Positions 7,793-17,106 of a DNA stretch of 58,326 nucleotides are shown piece after piece. Each line of letters opens with the position of its first letter. Positions within the stretch are counted from its first letter, which is position 1. Position numbers and translations under genes: made by a program. The stretch lies in contig CAKUFD010000011.1 of the NCBI GenBank assembly GCA_934647195.1, positions 1 through 58,326 of the forward strand, in the 5' to 3' direction. The notes under the pieces were generated by a model. The model saw nothing but the letters and a program-made list of their open reading frames with translations, made no database searches and was not told where the DNA came from. Source of the stretch: an uncultured Collinsella sp. (GTDB taxonomy: Bacteria > Actinomycetota > Coriobacteriia > Coriobacteriales > Coriobacteriaceae).

Positions 7793-10033
7793 ATGGCCGC
7801 ATTTGAGGTCGAGCGTGTGGGCGGAGAGCTCAAGCGATTCGGAGCCGCGGGCGAGGACGTGCACTTTAAGGTCGTGGCGCCCTACGAGCCTTCGGGCGAT
7901 CAGCCCCAGGCGATCGAGTCGCTTGTGCAGGGCGTGGAGGCGGGGGACCGCTACCAGGTCCTGCTGGGCGTGACGGGCTCGGGCAAGACGTTCACCATGG
8001 CAAAGACCATCGAGGCGGTGGGCAAGCCAACGCTTGTCATGGCGCCCAACAAAACGCTTGCGGCGCAGCTGGCCTCCGAGCTGCGTGAATTCTTCCCCAA
8101 CAACGCTGTGGTCTACTTTGTGTCGTACTACGATTACTATCAGCCGGAAGCGTACGTCCCGCAAAGCGACACCTATATCGAGAAAGACTCTTCCATTAAC
8201 GAAGAGGTCGAGATGCTGCGCCATCAGGCGACGGCGTCGCTGCTCTCGCGCCGCGATGTGATCGTGGTCGCAAGCGTCTCGTGCATTTACGGTATCGGCA
8301 GCCCGGAGGACTATGCGGGCCTGGCGCCCAATGTGGACAAGAAGGTGCCGCTTGAGCGCGACGATTTCATCCACGCGCTGATCGATATCCAATACGACCG
8401 CAACGACTATGACCTCGCGCGCGGCACGTTTCGCGTGCGCGGCGACGTGGTGGATGTCTATCCGCCGTATGCGGAGCACCCCTTGCGCTTTGAGTTCTTT
8501 GGCGACGAGGTCGAGCTCATCGCCGAGATCGACGAAGTGACAGGCGAGTTGCTGCGCGAATATGACGCCATCCCTGTATGGCCCGCCTCGCACTACGTGA
8601 CCGAGAAGCCCAAGGTGACGGCAGCTCTCAAGACCATTGAGGAAGAGTGCGAGCAGCGCGTGGCCGAGCTCAAGGCCGAGGATAAGCTGCTCGAGGCCCA
8701 GCGTCTGCAGCAGCGAACCGATTACGACCTTGAGTTGCTCGAGACCATGGGGTTTTGCACGGGTATCGAGAACTACTCGCGCCATCTGGATGGACGTCGT
8801 CCCGGAGAGCCGCCGTTCACGCTTATCGACTATTTCCCTAAGGACATGCTGTGCATCATCGATGAGAGTCATGTCACGGTGCCGCAGATCCGCGGCATGC
8901 ACGAGGGCGACCGTTCCCGCAAGGTGACGCTGGTGGAGCACGGTTTTCGTCTACCTTCGGCGCTCGATAACCGCCCTTTGCGCTTCGATGAGTTCGAGGC
9001 GCGCATTCCGCAGTTCATCTACGTCTCGGCAACACCTGGCGATTACGAACTGCGCGTGTCCCAAAACAATGTGGAGCAGATCATTCGCCCCACGGGCTTG
9101 CTTGACCCCAAGATCGATGTACGCCCTGTGCGTGGACAGATCGATGACCTGCTGGACGAGATTCGCGAGCGTACGGCACGGCATGAGCGCGTGCTTGTGA
9201 CTACGCTCACCAAACGCATGGCGGAGGATCTGACCGACTACCTGCTCGATGCCGGCGTGAAGGTCAACTATATGCATTCGGATACGGCAACGATGGACCG
9301 CGTTGAGATCTTGCGTGACCTGCGCCGCGGGAAGATCGATGTGCTTGTGGGCATCAACCTGCTGCGCGAGGGCTTGGACCTGCCCGAGGTGTCGCTCGTG
9401 GCGATTCTGGACGCGGACAAAGAGGGCTTCTTGCGTAACCGCCGCTCACTCATTCAGACCATCGGCCGTGCGGCACGAAACGCCGACGGCGAGGTCATCA
9501 TGTATGCCGATACCGTCACCGATTCGATGCGTGAGGCCATCGATGAGACACGACGTCGCCGAGAGATTCAGATGGCGTACAACGAGGAGCATCATATCGA
9601 GCCCAAGACGGTGCGCAAAGCCATCAACGACATCTCGAGCTTTATCGCCGAAGCTACGGAGAACGTGGGCAAGCGCGACCGCAGCCGCGGGGATACGCTG
9701 GGCCATGGCGAGTTCTTCACGCCGGCAGGCGGGGAGAGCGCTGCCGGCGATACGCCCGAGCAGGCGGGCTCGGAGCTGGTGCAGGAGATGGCCAAGCTTC
9801 CCCATGCCGAGCTTTTGCGCGTGATCGCTGCGATGGAGGAGGATATGCGTGCGGCCTCCGAGGCGATGGACTTCGAGCAGGCGGCGAACCTGCGCGATGC
9901 GCTCGTGCAGCTGAAGGCGGTTGCCGAGGGTGGTACCGAAGAAGAGATTATCGAGCGTCTGCGTGCCGGTGCTCGCAAGGGCTCGTCTTTTGGCGGCGGT
10001 CGCCGTCGAGGCGGGTTCAAGGGAAAGAAATAG
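7793..10033 (+). CDS. uvrB: Excinuclease ABC subunit B
   Basis: 746 residues, longer than the E. coli protein (673) mainly through an insertion before the C-terminal UVR segment and a basic Gly/Arg tail. UvrB is the DNA-damage verifying helicase-like subunit of nucleotide excision repair. Walker A is GVTGSGKT near residue 60; the beta-hairpin [12 protein letters not shown] and the DEAD-like IDESH are present; helicase motif VI is QTIGRAARN. The C-terminal UVR coiled coil ([13 protein letters not shown]) binds UvrC. GAGGTG precedes the ATG. uvrA and uvrC are also in this window. Confidence 0.97.
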   Translation: MAAFEVERVGGELKRFGAAGEDVHFKVVAPYEPSGDQPQAIESLVQGVEAGDRYQVLLGVTGSGKTFTMAKTIEAVGKPTLVMAPNKTLAAQLASELREFFPNNAVVYFVSYYDYYQPEAYVPQSDTYIEKDSSINEEVEMLRHQATASLLSRRDVIVVASVSCIYGIGSPEDYAGLAPNVDKKVPLERDDFIHALIDIQYDRNDYDLARGTFRVRGDVVDVYPPYAEHPLRFEFFGDEVELIAEIDEVTGELLREYDAIPVWPASHYVTEKPKVTAALKTIEEECEQRVAELKAEDKLLEAQRLQQRTDYDLELLETMGFCTGIENYSRHLDGRRPGEPPFTLIDYFPKDMLCIIDESHVTVPQIRGMHEGDRSRKVTLVEHGFRLPSALDNRPLRFDEFEARIPQFIYVSATPGDYELRVSQNNVEQIIRPTGLLDPKIDVRPVRGQIDDLLDEIRERTARHERVLVTTLTKRMAEDLTDYLLDAGVKVNYMHSDTATMDRVEILRDLRRGKIDVLVGINLLREGLDLPEVSLVAILDADKEGFLRNRRSLIQTIGRAARNADGEVIMYADTVTDSMREAIDETRRRREIQMAYNEEHHIEPKTVRKAINDISSFIAEATENVGKRDRSRGDTLGHGEFFTPAGGESAAGDTPEQAGSELVQEMAKLPHAELLRVIAAMEEDMRAASEAMDFEQAANLRDALVQLKAVAEGGTEEEIIERLRAGARKGSSFGGGRRRGGFKGKK

Positions 10034-10055
10034 CGGCCCTGCGGAGGTGCGATAG

Positions 10056-10850
10056 ATGGAACACAGCGAGTTGAAGGAGTTGCTTGAGCAGGTAGCGACG
10101 GGTGCCGTGTCGCCCGATGATGCTGCTGACCGTCTTGGACGCGCTCCGGTGGAAGAGCTTGGCTATGCTGCCCTCGATATGCAGCGCGCCTCTCGTCAAG
10201 GCGTGGGCGAGGTCGTCTACGGTGCCGGTAAAACTGCCGAGCAGATTGCGGGTATTTGCGACCGCCTGATTGATGCGGGGCAGCCGCGCGTGTTGGTTAC
10301 GCGCCTCGGTGCCGAGAAAGCCTGCTCCGCGCGTGCCCTTATGGCGCATGCCGAGACGTTCGAGTTTTACGAGGATGCGTGTGTGGCCGTGATAGGCGGC
10401 ATGCCCGAGCCGGACGGCGACGGCGCGATCGTCATTGCCTGTGCGGGCACGAGCGATCTGCCTGTGCTTGAGGAGGCGGCGCTGACTGCCGAGTTTCTGG
10501 GCAACCGTGTGGTGCGCGTGGTAGATGTGGGTGTGGCGGGAATCCATCGCCTGTTTGCCCACGCGCAAGAGCTCGCGTCCGCCCGCGTGGTCATTGCCAT
10601 TGCGGGTATGGAGGGCGCGCTGGCAAGCGTTATTGGCGGGCTGGTGAGCTGCCCGGTGATCGCGGTCCCCACGAGCGTGGGCTACGGAGCGAGCTTTGAG
10701 GGGCTGACGGCACTTCTGGCCATGCTCAACTCATGCGCAAGCGGGGTCTCGGTGGTAAACATCGATAACGGCTTTGGTGCCGCCTATCAGGCGAGCCTCA
10801 TCAATCATTTAGGGTCACGTGGAGACACGGGCCGCGAGTGTAGCGAGTAG
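10056..10850 (+). CDS. larB: Nickel-pincer cofactor biosynthesis protein LarB
   Basis: 264 residues with a C-terminal AIR-carboxylase-like (PurE-like) domain. LarB carboxylates and hydrolyses nicotinic acid adenine dinucleotide as the first step to the nickel-pincer nucleotide of lactate racemase and relatives. Visible blocks: GVGEVVYGAGKT, the glycine-rich VVDVGVAGIHR, IAGMEGALASVIGGL and PTSVGYGASFEG, the usual C-terminal signature. Start ATG 22 bases after uvrB with GGAGGTG upstream. larC and larE, needed to finish the cofactor, are not in the window. It ends only 3 bp from the convergent minus-strand gene, with no obvious terminator between them. Confidence 0.9.
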   Translation: MEHSELKELLEQVATGAVSPDDAADRLGRAPVEELGYAALDMQRASRQGVGEVVYGAGKTAEQIAGICDRLIDAGQPRVLVTRLGAEKACSARALMAHAETFEFYEDACVAVIGGMPEPDGDGAIVIACAGTSDLPVLEEAALTAEFLGNRVVRVVDVGVAGIHRLFAHAQELASARVVIAIAGMEGALASVIGGLVSCPVIAVPTSVGYGASFEGLTALLAMLNSCASGVSVVNIDNGFGAAYQASLINHLGSRGDTGRECSE

Positions 10851-10853
10851 GGC

Positions 10854-12512
10854 CTACTGAAGGTCTGCGATGAGCGCCTGGGCGCAGCGGATGCCATCGG
10901 TGGCGGCGCTCATGATGCCGCCGGCATAGCCCGCCCCCTCTCCGCAGGGGTAGAGGCCGTCGGATCCAAGCGCATGGCATGACGCGTCGCGCACGACGGT
11001 CACGGGCGAGCTCGAGCGCGACTCGATGGCGGTGAGCACCGCGTGTGGATTGTCGTACCCGCGCAGCTTGCGTCCAAGGGCAGGGATGCCCAAGCGCAGC
11101 GTTTCTGCGACGTGCGCGGGCAAGCACGGGTCGATTTCGGTCCAGGTCACGCCGCGCGGATACGTAGGGGTAACCGTTGCCGCGCCTGTGCTGGAACGAT
11201 GCGCCAAGAAATCACCGACAAGCTGGGTGGGGGCTTGATAGGCGCCGCCGCCCAGCTCAAATGCGCGGTGCTCGCAGGAGCGCTGCAGATTGACGCCGGC
11301 AAGAGGGTCGTCACCGGGAAGGTCTTGCGGGTTGATGTTGACGAGCAGGGCCGCGTTGGCGTTCACGCCGGCGCGGGCATGCAAGCTTGCGCCATTGGTC
11401 ACCACGCCGCCCGCCTCCGACGCTGCGGCGACAACCTGGCCTCCGGGGCACATGCAAAACGAGAATAAGCTGCGGCCGTTTTTGGTGTGGGCGACGAGCT
11501 TGTACGGGGCGGCTCCCAGGGCAGGATGGCCTGCGGCGCTCCCGTATTGGGCGCGGTCGATATCGCGCTGCAGGTGCTCGATGCGAACGCCCGTGGCAAA
11601 GGTTTTGCGCTGGAGAGAAAAGCCACGCTGGGATAGCAGGGTAAAGACATCGCGGGCGGAGTGGCCACAGGCCAGGATGAGCCGCGAGGTCGCGATGGTC
11701 TCTTCATGCTTGCGACCGTCTGCATCTGTGCTGCTTGCGGTGATGGACGAGATGGCGCCCGATGCAGTGCGTGTGATGTCAACCATCTGGGTACCGAAGC
11801 GCACCTCGCCACCAAGGGTCTCGATCTGGGCGACGATATCGGTGACGACGGCGGGCAAGATATCGGATCCGATGTGCGGCTTGGCGTCCCAGAGAATCTC
11901 ACGCGGGGCGCCGGCGTTTACAAAGGTTTGCAGGATGAGGCGATGCAGCGGGTTTTTAGTTCCCGTGGTGAGCTTACCGTCGGAGAACGTTCCGGCACCA
12001 CCAAGGCCAAACTGGATATTGCTGTCCTCATTGAGCTTGCCCGTACGGTTGAAGTGTTCGACGTCGCGCGTTCGACGTGCGGCATCGGCGCCGCGCTCGA
12101 TGAGGAGCGGCTCGAGGCCTGCGTGCGCCAGGGCAAGGGCGGCGAAGAGGCCTGCGCAGCCCGCGCCTACGACGACGGGTCGCGTCGTGGGGCGATGGCC
12201 GATTGTGTCGGGTTGCGGGAAGTGCGGCTCGTCGTTGTCGGCGAGATGGATGTTCTTGCGAGCGGATTCGTCGAGTGCCTCAACGCATGCGAGTTCTTGG
12301 GTGCGGTCGTAGAGCTCAATGCGTGCGCTCAGGATGAAGTGAACGTTGCTCTTCTTGCGGGCGTCGATCGACTTTCGGTGCAGCTCAATATGGACGATAT
12401 CTTGGGGCTGGATGCTCAGAAGGCGTATCGCCTCGCGCTTGCAAGCTTTGAGGCACGACTCCTCCGTCGACCCTTGCTTGAGGTTGACCTTGATGTTGGT
12501 GATCTCGATCAT
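10854..12512 (-). CDS. Uncharacterised FAD-dependent dehydrogenase (COG2509-type)
   Basis: 552 residues. After an N-terminal domain of about 95 residues (starting MIEITNIKVNLKQG) comes a Rossmann dinucleotide-binding motif, VVVGAGCAGLFAAL, followed by an ERG acidic strand end. The SNIQFGLGGAGTFSDGKL segment and the C-terminal YPCGEGAGYAGGI block are characteristic of the large FAD-dependent dehydrogenase family whose substrate is unknown. The start at 12512 has AAAGG 6 bases upstream; the open frame extends further upstream but into the preceding gene. It follows the HI0933-type gene by 14 bp and is probably the last gene of the mrp operon. Confidence 0.88.
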   Translation of the reverse strand: MIEITNIKVNLKQGSTEESCLKACKREAIRLLSIQPQDIVHIELHRKSIDARKKSNVHFILSARIELYDRTQELACVEALDESARKNIHLADNDEPHFPQPDTIGHRPTTRPVVVGAGCAGLFAALALAHAGLEPLLIERGADAARRTRDVEHFNRTGKLNEDSNIQFGLGGAGTFSDGKLTTGTKNPLHRLILQTFVNAGAPREILWDAKPHIGSDILPAVVTDIVAQIETLGGEVRFGTQMVDITRTASGAISSITASSTDADGRKHEETIATSRLILACGHSARDVFTLLSQRGFSLQRKTFATGVRIEHLQRDIDRAQYGSAAGHPALGAAPYKLVAHTKNGRSLFSFCMCPGGQVVAAASEAGGVVTNGASLHARAGVNANAALLVNINPQDLPGDDPLAGVNLQRSCEHRAFELGGGAYQAPTQLVGDFLAHRSSTGAATVTPTYPRGVTWTEIDPCLPAHVAETLRLGIPALGRKLRGYDNPHAVLTAIESRSSSPVTVVRDASCHALGSDGLYPCGEGAGYAGGIMSAATDGIRCAQALIADLQ

Positions 12513-12526
12513 GGTGGCCTTTCGGG

Positions 12527-13834
12527 TTATCGAGTCTCTTGGGCTGCGCGTGCTGCTGCCTTGCCGGCGCGAATGCCAGATAGCCAAGCCCAGGCGAGGT
12601 TGAAGCCGCCGCAATCGGCATCCATATCGAGCGCCTCACCGCAGGCAAAGAGCTGTGGCGCGCGCGACGGATCGATGCCAAGTGTGGCAAGGTCGACGAT
12701 GTCTAAAGGGATGCCGCCGCGATGCACTTGCGCGGATTGCTCATCGGCGGTTCCTGTAACGACGAAGGGGGCATGCTTGATGGCGCGCTCGATGTTTTCT
12801 AGGTCCGCTGGGTCGTGGGCTGTCGCGGAGACAAACGAGGCGACGGAGCGCGTGAGCAGGCCGTCAAACCAGCTGGGGTTTTGCGCAGAAGGTGTTTCGT
12901 GCGAGGTCGACCTACGCTCAAGTTCTGCACGCAGCGCGGTGCTGGAGAGCTCGGGCAGAAGGTCCATTTCGAGCGTATCGCCTGCGTGTACGCGGCGGGA
13001 GGCATTGAAGGCGACGATGCCGGAGATGCCATAGGGACGGAAGAGCACCTCGCCCGTTTCCGTCCACCCGCACTCGGAAAGCGAGAGCGTCGCGTGGACG
13101 CGCTGGCCGTCGAGGGTCTTGAGGGCGTCGTCGTCAAGCGGTGCTCCTGCGATATCGCACGGCGTCGCTGCGAGGGGGCACAAGACCGGGCTCGTAGAGG
13201 CGTGCGGCAGAGAAAAGATGCCGGCAACGGAAGAGTTTTTGCCTCCGGCGGCGATGACGATGGTGCGCGCTTGGAACGTGGTGGATGTCATCTCGGCATC
13301 GCGAAGAGCTCGGCGGAGATTGCGAAGGCTCGCCTTGGCGTCTGCGCCTGCTTTGGCCTTAAGCGGGCGGGCGGGGCGCTGGCACTCGAGCGACCAGGTG
13401 CTCGTTTCTTCGTCGTAACGCGCGGCCGCGGGCGTGCACGCGCATTCCAGGTTGGCACCTTCTCGCGCACAGGCATCAAGTAGCACGTCGCGAACCGACT
13501 CGGCTCGGCGCGTGATGGGGTAGAGGCGGCCATCGGTGGACGTCATGATTAAGCCGAGCGAGGCGAAGAAATCGGCGATATCGCGCTCCGGCGTGGGCCC
13601 CATCACATGGGACGCGATGCCGGGGTGCAGATAATGTGTGGGGTCTAGGTCCTCGTTGCTCAAATTGCAGCGGCCGTTGCCCGTGGCGAGAAGGGGAAGT
13701 CCCGCTTCGACGTCGCGCTCGAAGACGAGAACGCGCGCGCCTGTGCGAGCGGCGGCAATGGCGGCGGCGAGTCCGGAGGCTCCGCCGCCGATGATGGCGA
13801 TGTCGTAGATGATGGAGGGCACGGTTCTATGCAC
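12527..13834 (-). CDS. NAD(P)/FAD-dependent oxidoreductase, HI0933/YhiN family
   Basis: 435 residues. FAD-binding N-terminus DIAIIGGGASGLAAAIAA with the second family motif GLPLLATGNGRCNLSN, which is diagnostic of the HI0933/YhiN flavoproteins. The C-terminus contains GEALDMDADCGGFNLAWAW, in which the flavin isoalloxazine region is bound. The physiological substrate is unknown. The start is GTG overlapping the stop of the Mrp gene by 8 bases (GTGCATAG), so translation is likely coupled; a second GTG four codons later is possible. Two different flavoproteins lie in tandem behind an Fe-S carrier. Confidence 0.9.
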   Translation of the reverse strand: MHRTVPSIIYDIAIIGGGASGLAAAIAAARTGARVLVFERDVEAGLPLLATGNGRCNLSNEDLDPTHYLHPGIASHVMGPTPERDIADFFASLGLIMTSTDGRLYPITRRAESVRDVLLDACAREGANLECACTPAAARYDEETSTWSLECQRPARPLKAKAGADAKASLRNLRRALRDAEMTSTTFQARTIVIAAGGKNSSVAGIFSLPHASTSPVLCPLAATPCDIAGAPLDDDALKTLDGQRVHATLSLSECGWTETGEVLFRPYGISGIVAFNASRRVHAGDTLEMDLLPELSSTALRAELERRSTSHETPSAQNPSWFDGLLTRSVASFVSATAHDPADLENIERAIKHAPFVVTGTADEQSAQVHRGGIPLDIVDLATLGIDPSRAPQLFACGEALDMDADCGGFNLAWAWLSGIRAGKAAARAAQETR

Positions 13835-14645
13835 GCGTCTCGACTGCCTCGCAGGCGGCTACCGCCTGGGGCAGAAACTCTGCGGGGAGGCTTGCCTCGA
13901 TCTTGCCGGTGTCGCATGCGGCGGCAAGGGCGGGGTCGATGGGGAGGCGGCCCAAGATGTCGAGGCCGTATTGCGCGGCGACTTCATCAAGCTTGCTCTT
14001 GCCAAAGACCTCGATTTTCTTACCGCAGTCGGGGCACTCGATGTAGCTCATGTTTTCGACGACGCCCAACACGGGGACGTCCATCTTCTGGGCCATGTTC
14101 ACAGCCTTGGCGACGATCATCGACACCAGGTCCTGCGGGCTCGTGACGATCACGATGCCATCGACCGGTAGGGACTGGAACACGGTGAGGGCCACGTCGC
14201 TTGTGCCCGGAGGCATGTCGACCAGCAGGTAGTCGAGCGGACCCCAAGAGGTCTCGCTCCAAAACTGGCGGATGGCGCCGGCGATGACGGGGCCGCGCCA
14301 AAGCACGGGGTCGGTCTCGTTTTGTAGCACGAGGTTGGATGACATGACATGAATGCCGCTCTCGGTGACCTCGGGCAGCAGCAGTTTGCCGAGGGCGTGC
14401 GCATGACGGCCGCTCATGCCGAACATCTTGGGAATGGAGGGGCCGGTGATATCGGCGTCGAGTATGCCCACCTTGTGGCCCGCGCGCGCAAGCTGCGTGG
14501 CGAGGCCGCCGCAGACGAGCGACTTACCCACGCCTCCTTTGCCGGACAAAACGGCGATGACGTGCTTGACCTCGGAGAGGGTGTTCTCCTCAAACTCCTG
14601 CGGAGCGGTTTTCCCGCCGGCTTCGTTAGCGTGTTCGCAACCCAT
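13827..14645 (-). CDS. Mrp/NBP35-type iron-sulfur cluster carrier ATPase
   Basis: 272 residues. Deviant Walker A GKGGVGKS at residues 35-42 and the P-loop partner motifs DADITGPSIPKMFG and DMPPGTSD define the Mrp/NBP35 family. The paired cysteines in ECPDCGKK bind a bridging 4Fe-4S cluster at the dimer interface; a Cys at position 3 resembles the short N-terminal Cys of the family. It would deliver clusters to apo-proteins in the cytoplasm. It heads the minus-strand group with the two flavoproteins. A TACAAT hexamer (minus strand, 14715-14720) upstream could be its -10 element. Confidence 0.92.
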   Translation of the reverse strand: MGCEHANEAGGKTAPQEFEENTLSEVKHVIAVLSGKGGVGKSLVCGGLATQLARAGHKVGILDADITGPSIPKMFGMSGRHAHALGKLLLPEVTESGIHVMSSNLVLQNETDPVLWRGPVIAGAIRQFWSETSWGPLDYLLVDMPPGTSDVALTVFQSLPVDGIVIVTSPQDLVSMIVAKAVNMAQKMDVPVLGVVENMSYIECPDCGKKIEVFGKSKLDEVAAQYGLDILGRLPIDPALAAACDTGKIEASLPAEFLPQAVAACEAVETRA

Positions 14646-14751
14646 AGTACATGTTCCTTCCGTTGCGCACGTCCGTCTTCGGGCGGACGCGTCGTGTTCG
14701 ATTCAACAGGCTCCATTGTACCCACCCCTTCGAGGGGCGTAGCTGTCGTGC

Positions 14752-16884
14752 CTACAGCTTTCGTGCAAAGTTGAGGTACTGCATACGGCGGATGTGGTCG
14801 ATGACGGCGGCGTAGGGAGAGTCGCCGTCGAGAGCATAAAGCTGGCCGTCGGCGCCTACGTAGCAGACGCCGGAGAATGCGGGAACATCTTGGCGCGTGG
14901 CGAGCAGAGCTTTTTGATAGTTGGTAAGTGGGGCGCCGATCAGATCGAGCACGCGGGCGGAAAGCTCGCTTGCGCCGATGGCCTCTTGCTGGCTGATTTG
15001 CTCTGCGCCCGCGACGTCGTAATTGGCCCAGACGAAATAGTTCGAGCTATAGATGCGCGCAGTATGCTCCAGGCTGTTTTCGCCCGCATAGAGCTCGTCG
15101 TTCATCGCTGTCGAGACCGTGGGCTGGTGATCGCCAAAGAAGACAAGTACGACGGGCCGGTCGAGTTCGCGCAGCTGCTCCATGAACACGGACAGTTCCT
15201 GATCAGATTTCTCGATACAGGTGAGATAGACGTTCATCCGCGTGCAGGTGTCGTCACTAAGGCCCGCGGGCGCATAGTGCGTCAGGTCCTCATCCGGCAC
15301 GGTTCCGGCATCGTAGCCGCCGTGGTTTTGCATGGTGACATCGAGAATGAACTGGGGATTGTCGCTCGTGTTCAGCTCCTCAAGGACCTTGTCGTAGGTG
15401 GCGGCGTCGGTAACGCCGGAGTGATAGCTTGGAGCCCCCTGGAAATCGTCGATGGAGAGAAACTTTGAGAATCCGAGGTTTTGATAGGCGGTACGGCGGT
15501 TCCAATTGTCGGGAAGGTTGGGATGCATGGCAAGCGTGCGATATCCGGCGCTGCCGAGCTGCTTGGCAAGGCTATCGACATGTTCAAGGTTGTAAAGGCT
15601 GTAGGGGTATTTGCCCGAGCCGATAAAGCCCAAAGAATCATTGGTGAGATATTCGAACTCGGTGTTTGCCGTTCCTCCGCCGGTGATCGAGGTCATGAGC
15701 GAGCCGCGAATCAGGGCATCGGGAATCGAGTTGAAGAACTGCGGCCCGGCGTAGCCCGCATCGCGCAGTGCGTCGAAGAAGGACAGATCGCTGAACGTCT
15801 CGTTCATGATCGTGATGACGGTGGGTTTGAGCTCGTTGTATTGGGCTACGGCAGCCTGGCGCTCGGGGCTCGAACCGCGGCCGGCATCGTACTGGGCGGC
15901 AAGCTGCGCCTGGATATTCTGCGCTTCGACATCGGAGTAATGGTCCGGTTGCTCGATCTCGAAGTTCTGAGCAGTCGCGGTGAAGACGGGGATAAAACCA
16001 TACGTCTGATAGCTGCTGATGGGCCACCAACGGTCATAGCTAAAGTCGAGCGCATCCTCGAGTTTGACATTGGCAAATGCGTTCGAGGCGTACGACCAGG
16101 TGATGAGCGCGCACAAGATGTTGACGCCGACGCGGGCGATGACGTGCGAGCGTTTGCGTAGGCGCGGCGGGCTTATCAGCGAAAGCAAGGCGCAGGCGAC
16201 TGCTGCCCAGGTGAGTGAGGCGACGATGTTAGTGTTGAATGTAAAGCGGTAGCCTTCGCTCACGGCCATGGCAGTTCCCATGGCAAGAAGGTCGCTGGGA
16301 AGCAGGGCTGCTCCCTTGAACTTGATGACAAAATGCTCCGCAATGCCAAAGCCGCAACAGGCGACGGCTGCGATACAGCACGCGCCTCCGCATCTCTGCC
16401 CCACGAAGTAGAGGATGAGCATGATGAGGAAGACGATGAGCGCTGAGGCATAGAAAAATGCGCTTGGGATGCTTGCGAGATGCTTGCTGTTGCAGGCGGT
16501 CTCAAGTGAGATCACCGATATGGCGGATGCTGCCGCCATGAGGAGGACGTCTCGACCGATGCTGATGGCATACGGCATGACTCCATCTTGTTTGTTGAGC
16601 CAATCGAGAAATGGGCGTCGCAGAATGGGCACGACGCCACAGATGAGCGTGGTGACCGCGTGGATGCAGATGGAAGATGCGTCTGCCCAGCAGATACCCA
16701 TGATGCCCCAGGTGGCGACGAGGATCTCGGAAGCAAGGAAGGGGAGGGGCCAAAGGATGGTCGAAGGATGGATGCGATGTTTCGTTTTCCATTCGTGCCA
16801 GACGGCTGCTGCCATGGCGATGACGAGCAGCGTGGCAGCGAAGATCGGATCGGTTGCGGGGTACTGAGGGGTGGTTTGAATCAT
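14752..16884 (-). CDS. LTA-synthase-family membrane sulfatase/phosphoglycerol transferase
   Basis: 710 residues: about seven to eight N-terminal membrane segments (residues 10-290), then an extracellular alkaline-phosphatase-like domain. The catalytic Thr lies in GGGTANTEFEYLT (T405), preceded by a metal-binding Glu in IMNETFSD. GYRTLAMHPNLPDNWNR and VFFGDHQP (H586) match the metal and substrate residues of LtaS-like enzymes. In the family it transfers glycerol-phosphate to a wall glycolipid. Whether this organism makes true lipoteichoic acid is unknown, so another phospho-polyol polymer is possible. ATG start with a weak ribosome site. It is divergent from uvrA. Confidence 0.88.
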   Translation of the reverse strand: MIQTTPQYPATDPIFAATLLVIAMAAAVWHEWKTKHRIHPSTILWPLPFLASEILVATWGIMGICWADASSICIHAVTTLICGVVPILRRPFLDWLNKQDGVMPYAISIGRDVLLMAAASAISVISLETACNSKHLASIPSAFFYASALIVFLIMLILYFVGQRCGGACCIAAVACCGFGIAEHFVIKFKGAALLPSDLLAMGTAMAVSEGYRFTFNTNIVASLTWAAVACALLSLISPPRLRKRSHVIARVGVNILCALITWSYASNAFANVKLEDALDFSYDRWWPISSYQTYGFIPVFTATAQNFEIEQPDHYSDVEAQNIQAQLAAQYDAGRGSSPERQAAVAQYNELKPTVITIMNETFSDLSFFDALRDAGYAGPQFFNSIPDALIRGSLMTSITGGGTANTEFEYLTNDSLGFIGSGKYPYSLYNLEHVDSLAKQLGSAGYRTLAMHPNLPDNWNRRTAYQNLGFSKFLSIDDFQGAPSYHSGVTDAATYDKVLEELNTSDNPQFILDVTMQNHGGYDAGTVPDEDLTHYAPAGLSDDTCTRMNVYLTCIEKSDQELSVFMEQLRELDRPVVLVFFGDHQPTVSTAMNDELYAGENSLEHTARIYSSNYFVWANYDVAGAEQISQQEAIGASELSARVLDLIGAPLTNYQKALLATRQDVPAFSGVCYVGADGQLYALDGDSPYAAVIDHIRRMQYLNFARKL

Positions 16885-17020
16885 GGGCGCGCGATTTCTT
16901 TAAGGGCCTGTCGTGCAGTCCTGCAAGTCCTGACGTTTTATTGGTGCTTACTATATCGTAGCTTGACGGTAGGTGTGCCAGTGGGGATTAAATCGAAGTG
17001 CGAATATCGCATGCAAAACA

Positions 17021-17034
17021 CGAACATTTGTCCG
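17021..17034 (+). promoter_or_regulatory. Candidate LexA (SOS) box upstream of uvrA
   Basis: CGAACATTTGTCCG differs by one base from a perfect CGAAC-N4-GTTCG dyad, the core of the actinobacterial/Bacillus type SOS box. It lies 73 bases before the uvrA start, where a repressor site would be expected. Only one mismatch, but such short motifs also arise by chance. Confidence 0.5.
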
Positions 17035-17106
17035 GATGGTACGCTACACTGTGAGGTCATGGGACGCCTGCAGGCGCCTACCGTCATCTTGCAAGGAGCT
17101 CGATAC

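Noticed and set aside
16588..17106. Long N-terminal extension of uvrA
   Set aside because: It overlaps the divergent LTA-synthase gene; the family start and AAGGAG site lie at 17107.
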